Origin: Amycolatopsis viridis
GTDB taxonomy: Bacteria; Actinomycetota; Actinomycetes; Mycobacteriales; Pseudonocardiaceae
Direction of reading: 5' to 3'
Assembly (NCBI RefSeq): GCF_011758765.1
Contig: NZ_JAANOU010000001.1
Span: 2,294,001 to 2,358,000 of the forward strand
Length of the DNA: 64,000 bases
The first letter of the stretch is position 1. The number at the start of each line of letters is the position of its first letter. Positions 10,749 to 19,286 of the stretch are shown one piece after another. A model generated the notes under the pieces. That model was given only the letters and a program-made list of their open reading frames with translations. It did not search any database and was not told the DNA's origin. Made by a program: the position numbers and the translations under genes.

Positions 10749-11504
10749 TCAGCCTGCCGCCGCCCGCGGCGTCAGGTCCAGCCCCGGCAGCAGCTCGGCG
10801 AGACGCCGGCCGGCGCCGGGCCGGAGGGTGAGGGTGCGGCCGTCCGCGTCGACGTCGACGATGCCCTCTGCGCGCAGCCCGGTCAGGATCGCGTGGCCGA
10901 GCGCGCCGCCCAGGTGCGGGCGGCGCAGGGTGCGGTCCAGGCAGCTGGTCGCCGTCTTGCGGCGGCTCGCGGACAGCGCGGCCGGGTCGATCCGCCAGCG
11001 CCCGAGCACCTCGGCGGCCCGCGGGCCGAGCTCCAGCTCGTCGGTGTCGTCGCGGCGGCGCAGCGCGTCCGCGGCGAGCAGGTGGTCGAGCACGGCGACG
11101 CCGAGGCGCCCGGCGGCGTGGTCGTAGCAAAGCCGTTCCGGTGGCGCGGCCGGGCTGGGCAGGGGCAGCGCTCCGCCGGCGTAGTCGGCCAGCGCGTCGA
11201 GCACGACCGTGATCGCGGGGTCGGCCAGCCGGTAGGTGACGTGCCGCCCGCTCTGCTCGGTGGTGACCAGCCCGGCCTGGCGCAGCTTCGCCAGGTGGTT
11301 GCCCAGGCGCGCCGGGGTCACGCCGAGCACGTCGGCGAGCTGGGTCATCCCGTGCGGCCCCTCGTGCGCGAGCAGTTGCAGCACGGTCAGCCGGATCGGG
11401 TCGGCCAGCTCACGGGCCAGCCCGGTCACCGTCGCCACCACCGGTTGCTCGGCGCTGGTCCATCCGAGGGAGGTCACGGAACCGACTCTACCATCGACTT
11501 TCAC
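10749..11504 (-). CDS. ArsR-family transcriptional regulator with C-terminal extension
   Basis: 251 residues from a GTG start. Residues ~25-95 form a winged helix: ELADPIRLTVLQLLAHEG, MTQLADVLGVTPARLGNHLAKLRQAGLV and a SGRHVTYRL wing, as in ArsR proteins. The C-terminal ~130 residues form a second, DUF2087-like winged module (RWRIDPAALSASRRKT..RRPHLGGALGHAIL); DUF2087 regulators often pair these two. No clear Cys metal-binding pair follows the ArsR helix. It is divergent from the MFS transporter with a 20-bp gap holding an inverted repeat, so it probably controls that pump and itself. Confidence 0.85.
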   Translation of the reverse strand: MKVDGRVGSVTSLGWTSAEQPVVATVTGLARELADPIRLTVLQLLAHEGPHGMTQLADVLGVTPARLGNHLAKLRQAGLVTTEQSGRHVTYRLADPAITVVLDALADYAGGALPLPSPAAPPERLCYDHAAGRLGVAVLDHLLAADALRRRDDTDELELGPRAAEVLGRWRIDPAALSASRRKTATSCLDRTLRRPHLGGALGHAILTGLRAEGIVDVDADGRTLTLRPGAGRRLAELLPGLDLTPRAAAG

Positions 11505-11507
11505 ATT

Positions 11508-11521
11508 TCACGGATACGTGA
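11508..11521. promoter_or_regulatory. inverted repeat between ArsR gene and MFS gene
   Basis: TCACG-GATA-CGTGA is a perfect five-base inverted repeat in the 20-bp gap between the divergent starts. The gap is so short that a bound dimer would cover both promoters. Likely the ArsR-family operator; inferred from position. Confidence 0.55.
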
Positions 11522-11524
11522 TAG

Positions 11525-12763
11525 ATGTCAGTGATGGAGATGCTGCGCCGGTACTGCCGCGACCAGATCCCGCCGCCCGGCCCGTTCCGGGTACTGGCCC
11601 TCGGCGGGCTCGTCACCACCGCCGGCGGGGGCGCGTGGTACACGACGTGGGCGGTCTACTTCACGACCGTCGCCGGGCTGTCCGCGCCGCTGGTCGGTGC
11701 CGGCCTGACGGTCGCCGGTGCCGCGGGCCTGCTGGCGGCGACGCCGGTCGGCGCGCTGGCCGACCGGCTTGGCCCCCGGGAACTGCTGATCGCCCTGATC
11801 GCGGTGGACGGCGTGTCGATGGCGGCGTTCGTGTTCGCGCACCACGCCGTCGTGTTCCTGGCGGTGGCGCTGGTCAACACCACCGCCGACCGGGCCATCG
11901 CCGGGGTCCGCACCGCCTACGTCGCCGAGCTGGCCGGTGAGCAGACCCGCGTCGCGCACCTGGCCCGGCAGCGGGTCGCCAGCCACCTCGGCTACACGAT
12001 CGGCGCCGCGGGCGGAGCGGTCTGCCTGACGCTCGGCAGCCCGGCCGCGTTCCACACGCTGATCGTGGTCGACGCCGCGACCTCGCTGGCCTGCGCGGCG
12101 CTGCTCACGCGGGTGCCGGCGGTGCGGCCGGCCGTCCGGGAGCACCGGCCGCGGACCCTGGTCGCCGATCCGGCCTTCCTCGCGGTGGTGGCGTCGACCG
12201 GGCTGCTGTCGCTGTGCTGGGGACTGGTCTCGACCGCGCTGCCGCTGTGGCTGGTGCGCGGCACCCACCTGCCACCCGGTCTCGCCGGGGTCGTGGTGAT
12301 CGTCAACTCGCTCGGCGTGGCCCTCCTGCAGGTCGTCGCGAGCCGTGGCTGCACCGGCGTCCGCGGGGGTGCCGTGCGGGCGGCGTGGTCGGGTGCCGCG
12401 CTGGCCGCGGCGTGCCTGCTGTTCGCCGCCACGAGCGGTGGCAGCGGGGTTCTCGCCGCCGGTCTGGTGCTGCTCGCCGCGGCCGCGCACCTGGCCGGTG
12501 AGCTGTGGTTCATCGCCGCCAAGTGGGCGCTCACGCTCGGTCTCACCCCGCCCGGCGCGACCGGCCGGTACCAGGGGCTCGCCGCCTCCGCCCAGGCCGG
12601 GGCGCAGATGATCAGCCCGGCGCTGATGACCTTGCTCGTCGGTGCCTGGGGGCGGCCCGGCTGGTTCGTCCTCGCCGCCCTGTTCCTGGCCGCCGGCGGG
12701 GCGACGTTCCCGGCGGCGCGGTGGGCCGCGCGCACCCGGCCGCGCCTCACCGCACCCAGCTGA
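11525..12763 (+). CDS. MFS transporter
   Basis: 412 residues with about 12 hydrophobic segments. The cytoplasmic loop after helix 2 reads GALADRLGPRELL, the standard MFS motif A (G-x-L-A-D-x-x-G-x-R). The central loop around residue 195-215 is charged (REHRPRTLVADPAF). The family exports drugs or metabolites by proton exchange; no substrate can be named. Start codon choice is between ATG 11525 (MSVMEML) and 11534. It is divergent from the ArsR regulator, which likely represses it, and is followed by a large inverted repeat array that may end the transcript. Confidence 0.88.
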   Translation: MSVMEMLRRYCRDQIPPPGPFRVLALGGLVTTAGGGAWYTTWAVYFTTVAGLSAPLVGAGLTVAGAAGLLAATPVGALADRLGPRELLIALIAVDGVSMAAFVFAHHAVVFLAVALVNTTADRAIAGVRTAYVAELAGEQTRVAHLARQRVASHLGYTIGAAGGAVCLTLGSPAAFHTLIVVDAATSLACAALLTRVPAVRPAVREHRPRTLVADPAFLAVVASTGLLSLCWGLVSTALPLWLVRGTHLPPGLAGVVVIVNSLGVALLQVVASRGCTGVRGGAVRAAWSGAALAAACLLFAATSGGSGVLAAGLVLLAAAAHLAGELWFIAAKWALTLGLTPPGATGRYQGLAASAQAGAQMISPALMTLLVGAWGRPGWFVLAALFLAAGGATFPAARWAARTRPRLTAPS

Positions 12764-12774
12764 CCGCCCGACCC

Positions 12775-12933
12775 GGCAAACACGCCGCCGGGACGGGCAA
12801 ACACGCCGCCCGAACGGGCAAACACGCCGCCGGGACGGGCAAACACGGGCGTGTTTGCCGCTCCGGGCGGCGTGTTTGCTGCTCGGCGCGCGGTGTTTGC
12901 TGCTCGGCGCGGCGTGTTGGCCGCCGGAGGGCG
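12775..12933. repeat. 21-bp phased repeat array: four forward and four inverted units
   Basis: Units begin at 12775, 12796, 12817 and 12838 (GGCAAACACG core) and then, inverted, at 12850, 12871, 12892 and 12913 (CGTGTTTGCC core), all with a 21-bp step. Unit cores are separated by GC-rich linker such as CCGCCGGGAC. The two halves meet in a palindrome GGCAAACACG-GG-CGTGTTTGCC (12838-12859). The last inverted units are degenerate. The whole could fold into a long hairpin. It lies between the MFS stop and the AurF-like gene. The same repeat recurs at 39296. Confidence 0.92.
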
Positions 12934-13008
12934 CGGCACCGGGTGCGGTCGGCGGGGGCGGTCACGTCGAGCGCCCCGGTGTCCCGGCTTGCGTCCGCGC
13001 CCAGATGT

Positions 13009-13040
13009 GTTACCTTGGGTAACTGTAAATCGAGGTAACA
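13009..13040 (+). promoter_or_regulatory. palindromic operator upstream of the AurF-like gene
   Basis: GTTACC-TTG-GGTAAC (13009-13023) is a perfect six-base inverted repeat; a half-site GGTAAC recurs at 13034-13039. TetR-family regulators often bind such sites. It sits 42 bp before the ATG, in promoter position. The regulator is not encoded next to it. Confidence 0.6.
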
Positions 13041-13064
13041 GGCAGAGGTGTCAGGGAGGGTGCC

Positions 13065-13982
13065 ATGACCAGCGTCGGGACGCACGAGCATGCGGACACC
13101 GGGCAGCCTGACCGCGAATCGGTCGCGCAGCGGTTGCTCGACTCGTCCGAGACGTTGTCCTACGACCCCGTCAAGGAGGTCGACTGGGACACCCCGCTGG
13201 ACACGAGCTACCACGGCGCGAGCCCGGAGTGGAGCACCCTCTACGGGACCGCGTACTGGGCCGAGATGACGCCCGAGCAGCAGCGCGAACTGACCCGGCA
13301 GGAAGCCGCGTCGGTCGCGAGCACCGGCATCTGGTTCGAGATGATCCTGCAGCAGATGGTGCTGCGGGACTTCTACGCCAAGGACCCCACCGCCCCGGCG
13401 TTCCAGTGGGCGCTCACCGAGATCGCCGACGAGTGCCGCCACTCGATCATGTTCGCGCGCGGCGCGGCGAAGCTGCGCGCCCCGGCCTACCGGCCCCGCC
13501 GCCTCGCCGTGGAGCTGGGCCGGGTCTTCAAGTCGACCGCCACCGGCGAGGCCGCCTACGCCGCGATCCTGGTCGCCGAGGAGGTCCTCGACGTCATGCA
13601 GCGCGACTGGATGCGTGACGAGCGGGTGGTGCCGTTCGTGCGCACGATCAACAACATCCACGTGGTCGAGGAGTCGCGGCACATGAAGTTCGCCCGCGAG
13701 GAGACCCGCGAGCGGCTCAAGGGTGCCGGGCCGCTGCGCCGCCAGTACAACGCGCTGGTCGTGTCCATCGCCGCCTACTTCATCGTGAGCAGCATGGTCA
13801 ACCCGAAGGTGTACGCCAACGCGGGCCTGGACACCCGGCGTGCCCTGCGCGAGGCGAAGGCCAACGAGCACCACAAGGCGATGCTGCGCTCCAGCTGTGC
13901 CGGCCTGATGGAGTTCCTGAACTCCGCCGGGCTGCTGACCAGGGCCGCGGCCGTCTTCTACAAGCGCGCGAACCTCCTCTGA
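13065..13982 (+). CDS. AurF-like di-iron oxygenase
   Basis: 305 residues, all-helical ferritin-like. The di-iron ligand pattern of AurF (p-aminobenzoate N-oxygenase) is visible: Glu near 92 in IWFEMIL, E123 and H126 in ADECRHS, E162/E163 in VAEEVLDV, and H189, E193, H196 in NIHVVEESRHMKF, with the same 4 and 3 spacing as in AurF. Such enzymes oxidise amines or other substrates with O2 and need electrons from a reductase; the next gene, six bp downstream, encodes a ferredoxin-reductase fusion that fits. The substrate is unknown. An upstream palindrome suggests control by a TetR-type repressor. Confidence 0.88.
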   Translation: MTSVGTHEHADTGQPDRESVAQRLLDSSETLSYDPVKEVDWDTPLDTSYHGASPEWSTLYGTAYWAEMTPEQQRELTRQEAASVASTGIWFEMILQQMVLRDFYAKDPTAPAFQWALTEIADECRHSIMFARGAAKLRAPAYRPRRLAVELGRVFKSTATGEAAYAAILVAEEVLDVMQRDWMRDERVVPFVRTINNIHVVEESRHMKFAREETRERLKGAGPLRRQYNALVVSIAAYFIVSSMVNPKVYANAGLDTRRALREAKANEHHKAMLRSSCAGLMEFLNSAGLLTRAAAVFYKRANLL

Positions 13983-13988
13983 GACGTC

Positions 13989-15494
13989 ATGGCCTTCGCG
14001 ATCACCCAGACCTGCTGCACCGACGCGTCGTGTGTGGCGGTGTGCCCGGTCAACTGCATTCACCCGGCCCCGGACGAGCCGGACTTCGGGACCACCGAGA
14101 TGCTCTACATCGACCCGCGCAGCTGCATCGACTGCGGCGCCTGCGCCGATGCGTGCCCGGTCGACGCGATCTTCCCGGTGGAGGGCCTCACCGAGTCGTT
14201 GCGGCCCTACGCCGGGATCAACGCCGGGTACTTCGACGCGGAACCGGTGGCCGCCGATCCGGCGCCGAACTTCCACGCGTGGGGTCCGCCGGTGTTCGAC
14301 CGCGCCATCCCCAGCGACTTCCCGGCGCTGGACGTCGCGGTGGTCGGCACCGGGCCGGCCGGCATGTACGCGGTCGAGGACCTGTTGCTGCACACCAGTT
14401 CCCGCGTCACGCTGATCGACCGGCTGCCGGTCGCCGGCGGGCTGGTGCGCTACGGGGTGGCGCCCGACCACCCGTCCACCAAGAAGATCGGGGAGACCTT
14501 CGCCCGCTACCACCACCATCCCCGGCTGCGCCTGCGGCTCGGGGTCGAGGTGGGCCGTGACGTCACGGTGGACGAGCTGGCGCGCCGGCACGACGCCGTG
14601 ATCTACGCGGTGGGCGCGTCCGCGGCGCGGCGCCTCGGGGTCGCGGGGGAGGATCTGCCCGGCAGCGTCGCGGCGACCACCGTGGTGGCCTGGTACAACG
14701 GGCACCCGGACGCCCCGCCGGATCCGGTCGACCTGTCGGCCGGCCGCGTCGTCGTGGTCGGTACCGGTAACGTCGCGCTGGACGTGGCGCGCATCCTGAC
14801 CACGGACCCGCGGAAGCTGGCCGGTACGTCGATCTCGCCCGCCGCACTGGAGCGGCTGAGGTCGAGCCGCGTGCGCGAGGTGGTGCTGCTCGGCCGCCGC
14901 GGTCCGGAGTCCGCGGCCTACACCACGCCGGAACTGCTCGCGCTCACCCGGCACGAGGACATCGAGCTCGTGGTCGACGCGCACGACCCGCGGGTCACCG
15001 AGGCGATCGACACGGCGGAGCGGGCCGCGCTGCTGCGCGACCTCAAGCAGGAGACCGTCGACTGGGCCGCGCCGCCGCCGGAGTCCGGGAAGCGGCGCAT
15101 CGTGCTGCGCTTCCACTCCGCGCCGGAGGAGATCCTGGGCCCGGACCGGGTGTCCGGGCTGCGGGTGTCCGGTGACGTCGTGATCCCCGCGGGTGCGGTG
15201 GTGCGCGCCGTGGGGTACCGGGGTACGCCCCTGCCCGGGCTGCCCTTCGACGAGGACAGCGGGACCGTTCCGCATGACGGCGGACGCGTGGCGCCCGGGA
15301 CGTACGTGGTGGGCTGGGTCAAGCGGGGACCGTCCGGCGGGATCGGCGCGAACCGGGCGTGCGCGCACGAGACGGTGAGCAGCCTGCTCGACGACGCGAT
15401 CGCCGGGCGGCTGCCCTCGAGCGGCCGCAAACCCGGGCTGCTGTCCCGTCTGGCGCGCCGCCCGCCGGCGCGCGCCGGGCACGAGCGGCGCTGA
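13989..15494 (+). CDS. ferredoxin / ferredoxin-NADP reductase fusion (FprB-like)
   Basis: 501 residues. The N-terminal ~60 residues are a 3Fe-4S/4Fe-4S ferredoxin (Cys9/10, 15, 19, 23 and the CIDCGACADAC cluster, Cys46, 49, 52, 56). After a linker, residues ~107 onward form an adrenodoxin-reductase-type flavoprotein: the FAD loop VVGTGPAGMYA, the GGLVRYGVAPDHPSTK segment, the NADPH loop VVVGTGNVALDVA and a C-terminal GWVKRGPSGGIGANR. The M. tuberculosis protein FprB has the same layout. It probably feeds NADPH electrons to the adjacent AurF-like oxygenase, six bp upstream. A Lys/Arg-rich tail (~475-501) is unusual. Confidence 0.93.
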   Translation: MAFAITQTCCTDASCVAVCPVNCIHPAPDEPDFGTTEMLYIDPRSCIDCGACADACPVDAIFPVEGLTESLRPYAGINAGYFDAEPVAADPAPNFHAWGPPVFDRAIPSDFPALDVAVVGTGPAGMYAVEDLLLHTSSRVTLIDRLPVAGGLVRYGVAPDHPSTKKIGETFARYHHHPRLRLRLGVEVGRDVTVDELARRHDAVIYAVGASAARRLGVAGEDLPGSVAATTVVAWYNGHPDAPPDPVDLSAGRVVVVGTGNVALDVARILTTDPRKLAGTSISPAALERLRSSRVREVVLLGRRGPESAAYTTPELLALTRHEDIELVVDAHDPRVTEAIDTAERAALLRDLKQETVDWAAPPPESGKRRIVLRFHSAPEEILGPDRVSGLRVSGDVVIPAGAVVRAVGYRGTPLPGLPFDEDSGTVPHDGGRVAPGTYVVGWVKRGPSGGIGANRACAHETVSSLLDDAIAGRLPSSGRKPGLLSRLARRPPARAGHERR

Positions 15495-15519
15495 CGCGGC
15501 GGCTCACCGCCGGGTCAGC
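15490..15519. terminator. bidirectional hairpin over convergent stops
   Basis: GCTGAC..GTCAGC and an inner CGGCGG..CCGCCG stem (one G-G mismatch between them) around a CTCA loop cover the stop of the reductase and the stop of the convergent DUF1905 gene. Confidence 0.55.
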
Positions 15520-15790
15520 CCAGTCGTTCCTCGAGCCGGACGTGCACGGTGTCGCCGGTGTCCTTGCCGATCGCCCGGCGCACACCGGCCCGCACCGGTA
15601 GTTTGTGCGTGCCGTCGCCGAGCGCCATGAACGAGCTGCGGAACGGGTGCCCGTCGATGGTGCCGCGGACCTTCACCAGCCCGCGGGTGCCGAAGTAGTC
15701 GGCGGAGCCCGGCATCACCACGTAGGTCCAGCCGCCCTTGGCGGGACTCTTCCGCAGGGTCGCGTCGAACTCCTTGTCCAGTGCCGGCAT
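15515..15790 (-). CDS. DUF1905 domain protein
   Basis: 91 residues matching the DUF1905 pattern: an initial F.A.L strand, the GGWTYVVMP segment, a [24 protein letters not shown] core strand-turn and a C-terminal [15 protein letters not shown] strand. The family is a small beta-barrel of unknown function, often fused to or near YdeI/OmpD-associated proteins. It converges on the ferredoxin reductase gene and is separated from the divergent J-domain gene by ~118 bp. Confidence 0.85.
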   Translation of the reverse strand: MPALDKEFDATLRKSPAKGGWTYVVMPGSADYFGTRGLVKVRGTIDGHPFRSSFMALGDGTHKLPVRAGVRRAIGKDTGDTVHVRLEERLG

Positions 15791-15907
15791 GGCGTCCTCC
15801 TCGCCCTCGGTTTCCCATTGTCACCGGAGACGTCGAAACCGGCGCCGGTGTTTCGACACCGGAACCCGGCCGGGGCGGGCGCCGTTGTGACGGCAGGGGT
15901 GGTGTGG

Positions 15908-16174
15908 ATGGACCCGTACGCGGTGCTCGGCGTCCCCCGCGATGCGACGCCGGCTGAGATCGCCGCGGCCTACCGGCGGCTGGTGCGCGAACTGCACCCG
16001 GACGCGGCCGATCCCGACCCCGACCGGCTCGCCGAGGTGCTGGCCGCCTACCGTGCGCTGCGGGAGCGGCCCGTTCCGCCGGCACCGCCGCATCCACCCC
16101 GGCCGGTGCGGCGCCGGCCCTCGCCCGGGGAGCCGGACATCCGCGCCGGCCCGGTCCGCTGGGAGCGGTGGTGA
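15908..16174 (+). CDS. short J-domain protein
   Basis: 88 residues from ATG 15908. Residues 1-55 are a classic DnaJ J-domain: DPYAVLGVPRDATPAEIAAAYRRL, then the HPD motif (LHPDAAD) and a third helix RLAEVLAAYRALRE. The C-terminal 30 residues are Pro/Arg-rich and probably disordered, ending in WERW. J-domains trigger Hsp70 ATP hydrolysis; with no glycine-rich or zinc region this is a class C cochaperone-like protein. It is the second small HPD protein in the window (the other begins at 5367). Confidence 0.85.
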   Translation: MDPYAVLGVPRDATPAEIAAAYRRLVRELHPDAADPDPDRLAEVLAAYRALRERPVPPAPPHPPRPVRRRPSPGEPDIRAGPVRWERW

Positions 16175-16246
16175 ATCGACCCTCCCGGTCGGCGGTTGAC
16201 CGCATCCGGTTGAATGCGTGTGCAGCCGACATACTGGGGATTTATC

Positions 16247-17773
16247 GTGAAAAGAATTCGCCATCTGTTGATGGTGGTCCTGCTGGCGTGCGGGCTGCTG
16301 GCCGTGACCGCGCCCGTCCACGCCGAGGACCTCGCCGACCAGGCGCCGACCCCGTCGCTGGCGTGGGCCGGCTGCGGCGACGGTTTCCAGTGCGCCACCG
16401 CCCAGGTCCCGCTGGATTACCAGCACCCCCGTGGACGCACCATCGACCTGGCCCTGATCAAACTCGCCGCCGCCGATCCGGCGCGGCGGATCGGCACGCT
16501 GTTCGTCAACTTCGGCGGGCCCGGACCCTCCGGGGTGGAGCGGTTGCGCCTCCGGGCGAAGTGGCCGTGGCTGTTCTCCGACGAGCTGCGGGCCCGCTTC
16601 GACCTGGTGGCGTGGGACTCGCGGGGCGTCGGCGCCAGCACGGCCGTCCACTGCTTCGCCACCAAGCGGGAACAGCAGGACTTCTTCGCGGCGTTCCCCG
16701 CCATGCCCGGGGACCCCACCGGCGAGCCGGCCTTCTACAGCGCCTCCCGCGATCTCGCCGACCGGTGCCAGGCGCAGGCGGGCGACCTGCTGCCGCACAC
16801 CTCGTCCGTGGACACCGCGCGTGACCTGGATCTGCTGCGCCGCGCGGTCGGGGACGCGAAGCTGACCTACCACGGCATCTCCTACGGCACCCACATCGGC
16901 GCGATCTACGCCAACCTGTTCCCGAACCGGGTGCGCGCCCTGGCGATGGACGGCTCGATGGACTTCCAGGGCAGCGCCGGCGGCCACGGCGACGCCGGCC
17001 GCACCCTGCCCGTCGACACCAGGCAGGACGTCGCCACCGGTATCGCCGAAACCTTCGAGCAGTTCCTGGGCCGGTGCGCGGCCGCCGGGCCGCGGTGCGC
17101 GTTCTCCTCGGGCGACGTGCACGCCAAGTGGGCCACCCTCGCCGAGCGCGTCCGGCGCGAGCCGGTCACCATCACCGTCGACGGGCAGCAGGTCACCTAC
17201 GACTACTCCGCGCTGATCTCCGCCGCCTCGGATCTGTCCAAACCGGAGGATTGGCCGGCGCTGGCGCGGACGCTGCAGCAGCTCTACGACACACCGGGAA
17301 GCGCTTTCCGCGCGCGGTCGGACACCTACTCGAACAACAGCACGGAGGCGTTCAACGCGATCCAGTGCGCGGACAGCGTGGTCCCGCGGAACGAGGCGGT
17401 CTACAGCCGCCTCGCCGTCAGCGAGGACAAGCGGGTGCCGTATTTCGGCCGGATCGGCGTGTTCGACATGATGTCGTGCGCGTACTGGCCCCAGTCGGCG
17501 GTGCGCCCGTACACCGGGCCGTGGAACCGGCCGACCGCGAACCCGATCCTGGTGATCAACAGCCGGTTCGACCCGGCGACCCCGCTCGCCGGGGCGATCG
17601 ACGGCCTGCACGAACTCGCCGACGCTCGGCTGCTGGTGGTCGAGGGCGCCGGGCACAGCACGATGTACGTGCACAGCACCTGTGCGGAAAAGGTCAAGCG
17701 CGAGTACCTGATCGCGGGCACGCTCCCGGCGCCGGGCGCGACCTGCGGGATCGACGGGGGGCCGTTCGGCTAG
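16247..17773 (+). CDS. secreted alpha/beta-hydrolase, TAP-like tripeptidyl aminopeptidase
   Basis: The GTG at 16247 (VKRIRHLL) starts a clean signal peptide, positive n-region, hydrophobic core to about residue 25 and APVHA cleavage site, so it is preferred to ATG 16214. The mature protein is an S33-type hydrolase: FVNFGGPGPSGV oxyanion region, the nucleophile in GISYGTHIG, Asp in NSRFDPATP and His in GAGHSTMYV; the C-terminal TAP-like domain is present. Homologous Streptomyces enzymes release tripeptides outside the cell. About 508 residues after this start. The 5' region around 16200-16260 is less GC-rich than its surroundings. Confidence 0.9.
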   Translation: MKRIRHLLMVVLLACGLLAVTAPVHAEDLADQAPTPSLAWAGCGDGFQCATAQVPLDYQHPRGRTIDLALIKLAAADPARRIGTLFVNFGGPGPSGVERLRLRAKWPWLFSDELRARFDLVAWDSRGVGASTAVHCFATKREQQDFFAAFPAMPGDPTGEPAFYSASRDLADRCQAQAGDLLPHTSSVDTARDLDLLRRAVGDAKLTYHGISYGTHIGAIYANLFPNRVRALAMDGSMDFQGSAGGHGDAGRTLPVDTRQDVATGIAETFEQFLGRCAAAGPRCAFSSGDVHAKWATLAERVRREPVTITVDGQQVTYDYSALISAASDLSKPEDWPALARTLQQLYDTPGSAFRARSDTYSNNSTEAFNAIQCADSVVPRNEAVYSRLAVSEDKRVPYFGRIGVFDMMSCAYWPQSAVRPYTGPWNRPTANPILVINSRFDPATPLAGAIDGLHELADARLLVVEGAGHSTMYVHSTCAEKVKREYLIAGTLPAPGATCGIDGGPFG

Positions 17774-17847
17774 CGGCTCCCGCCTCGCCGGGATGTCGCT
17801 AGTATCGCGACATCGGTGTCGATCTCGCATGGGGGAAGCAGGCAGGA

Positions 17848-18711
17848 ATGGCGAAGTCCCGGTTCGAGCAGTTCCCGATGGAAGGCGTCGACCTGGACCA
17901 CCCGAACGTGGCCCGGGTGTACGACTACTACCTCGGCGGCAAGGCCAATTACGCGGTCGACCGGGTGTTCGCGGAGAAGGCTCTGGCGGCCTTCCCGTTC
18001 GTGCGGCCCGCGGCGAAGGCGAACCGGCTGTTCCTGCACCGCGCGGTGCGGTACCTGGTCAAGCAGGGGGTGCGGCAGTTCATCGACGTCGGGTCGGGCG
18101 TGCCCACCATGGGCAGCACCCACCAGGTTGCCGACGAGCTGGACGACACCACGCGCGTGGTCTACATCGACAACGAGCCGGTCGCGGTGGCGCATTCGCA
18201 GATGTTGCTGGAGAAGGGCGGCGACCCCGGCCGGCACGGTGTGATCCAGGCCGACCTGCGTGACCCGGACCTGCTGTGGCGCAAGGTCGCCGAGACCGGG
18301 GTCATAGACCTCACGCAGCCGGTGGCGCTGTTGCTGATCGCGGTCCTGCACGTCACCCAGCCCGGCCCGGACGGCACGGACGTCGGTCCGGCCGCGGTGG
18401 CGCGGTACCGGGAACTGCTCTCGCCCGGTTCGTACCTGGTGCTCTCGCACGGCACGGCGGACGGGGTGCCGGAGAGCCGCGCCCGGGAGATGGCCGAGTT
18501 CGGCAAGATGTACGACGCCACCGCGACACCGGTGATCTGGCGGCCGCGGGCGGAGATCGAGGCGCTGTTCGGCGATCTGGAGATGGTGGAGCCCGGCGCG
18601 ACCTGGACGCCGCTGTGGCACCCGGAGGAGAACGGCGAACACGCTCCCGACGTCCAGTTCGCCGAGCCCAACGACTCGGTGGTGTGGGCCGGGGTGGCGC
18701 GCAAGCGCTGA
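17848..18711 (+). CDS. SAM-dependent methyltransferase (Methyltransf_19 / DUF574 family)
   Basis: 287 residues of a family abundant in actinomycetes. Signature features: the N-terminal NVARVYDYYLGGKANYAVDR segment, RLFLHRAVRYLV, the SAM loop FIDVGSGVPTMG, and VVYIDNEPVAVAHSQ. A C-terminal ATWTPLWHPE stretch is typical. Substrate is not known for most members. ATG 17848 follows GGGGGAAG. It has no obvious operon partner: the TAP peptidase ends 74 bp upstream, and the MOSC gene converges on it. Confidence 0.9.
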   Translation: MAKSRFEQFPMEGVDLDHPNVARVYDYYLGGKANYAVDRVFAEKALAAFPFVRPAAKANRLFLHRAVRYLVKQGVRQFIDVGSGVPTMGSTHQVADELDDTTRVVYIDNEPVAVAHSQMLLEKGGDPGRHGVIQADLRDPDLLWRKVAETGVIDLTQPVALLLIAVLHVTQPGPDGTDVGPAAVARYRELLSPGSYLVLSHGTADGVPESRAREMAEFGKMYDATATPVIWRPRAEIEALFGDLEMVEPGATWTPLWHPEENGEHAPDVQFAEPNDSVVWAGVARKR

Positions 18712-18753
18712 GCCAGCACACGGGCCGGCAGCGGCGGCACCGGCTCGCGCGCT

Positions 18754-19286
18754 TCACCCGCCGCGGAGGACCCGCAGGGTCGCCGCGCCGAGGCGGAGGG
18801 CGCCGTCGTCGAGGGGCACGCACCGGACCCCGCCGTGGCCGCGAAGCCCGCGGAAAGCGCCGGGCGCGAGCGCCACGTCCATCCACGCACAGGGATGCGC
18901 CGGCCGGTGCGCCTGGAACCGGACCGGTCCGCCGCCGGAGTCGAGGCTGAACACCGCGCCCGCGGCGGTGCGCGTGTGGGCCAGGGCGTCGACCTCCGCC
19001 CCGCGCAGCACGATGTTGCGGCGGGTGCGCGCCGGGTCCGGCGCGGCGTCCAGGCGGAGGTCCCGGACGAGCGCGTCGAGTGCTTCGGCGGCGAACACGG
19101 TGACCGCGGCCTGCCGGTGCGCCGGACGGTTGAAGTAGCGATCCCCCACCAGGCCCAGACCGGCGCGCACGGCCACCTCGGCGCGCGCGACCGGGGCCGG
19201 GTCGGGGCGGGGCGGGGCCCGTCGGCCGGGCGGCTCTCGAAGGCGTGCACCGGGGAGACGACGAGCGCGACGATCTCGACACGCAC
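18754..19286 (-). pseudogene. MOSC-domain protein gene, frameshifted by a 5-bp repeat expansion
   Basis: Two frames together encode one MOSC protein. GTG 19286 starts VRVEIVALVVSPVHAFESRPADGPRP, the usual N-terminus of this family; the reading then continues in another frame as PDPAPVARAEVAVRAGLGLVGDRYF and on to the stop at 18754. The join falls in three tandem CGGGG units (19203-19217, plus strand); two units would restore one open frame. The second frame holds the MOSC core (GDRYFNRPAH, RRNIVLRG, HPCAWMDVA). MOSC proteins handle sulfur or molybdenum cofactor sulfur. Real mutation, slippage-type switch or sequencing error cannot be told apart here. Confidence 0.75.

Noticed and set aside
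12775-12933. CRISPR array
   Set aside because: The unit is only 21 bp with no unique spacers of constant length and both orientations occur; no cas gene is present.
12747-15482. 911-codon minus-strand frame
   Set aside because: Antisense shadow of the AurF-like and reductase genes; low-complexity Arg/Asp/His product.
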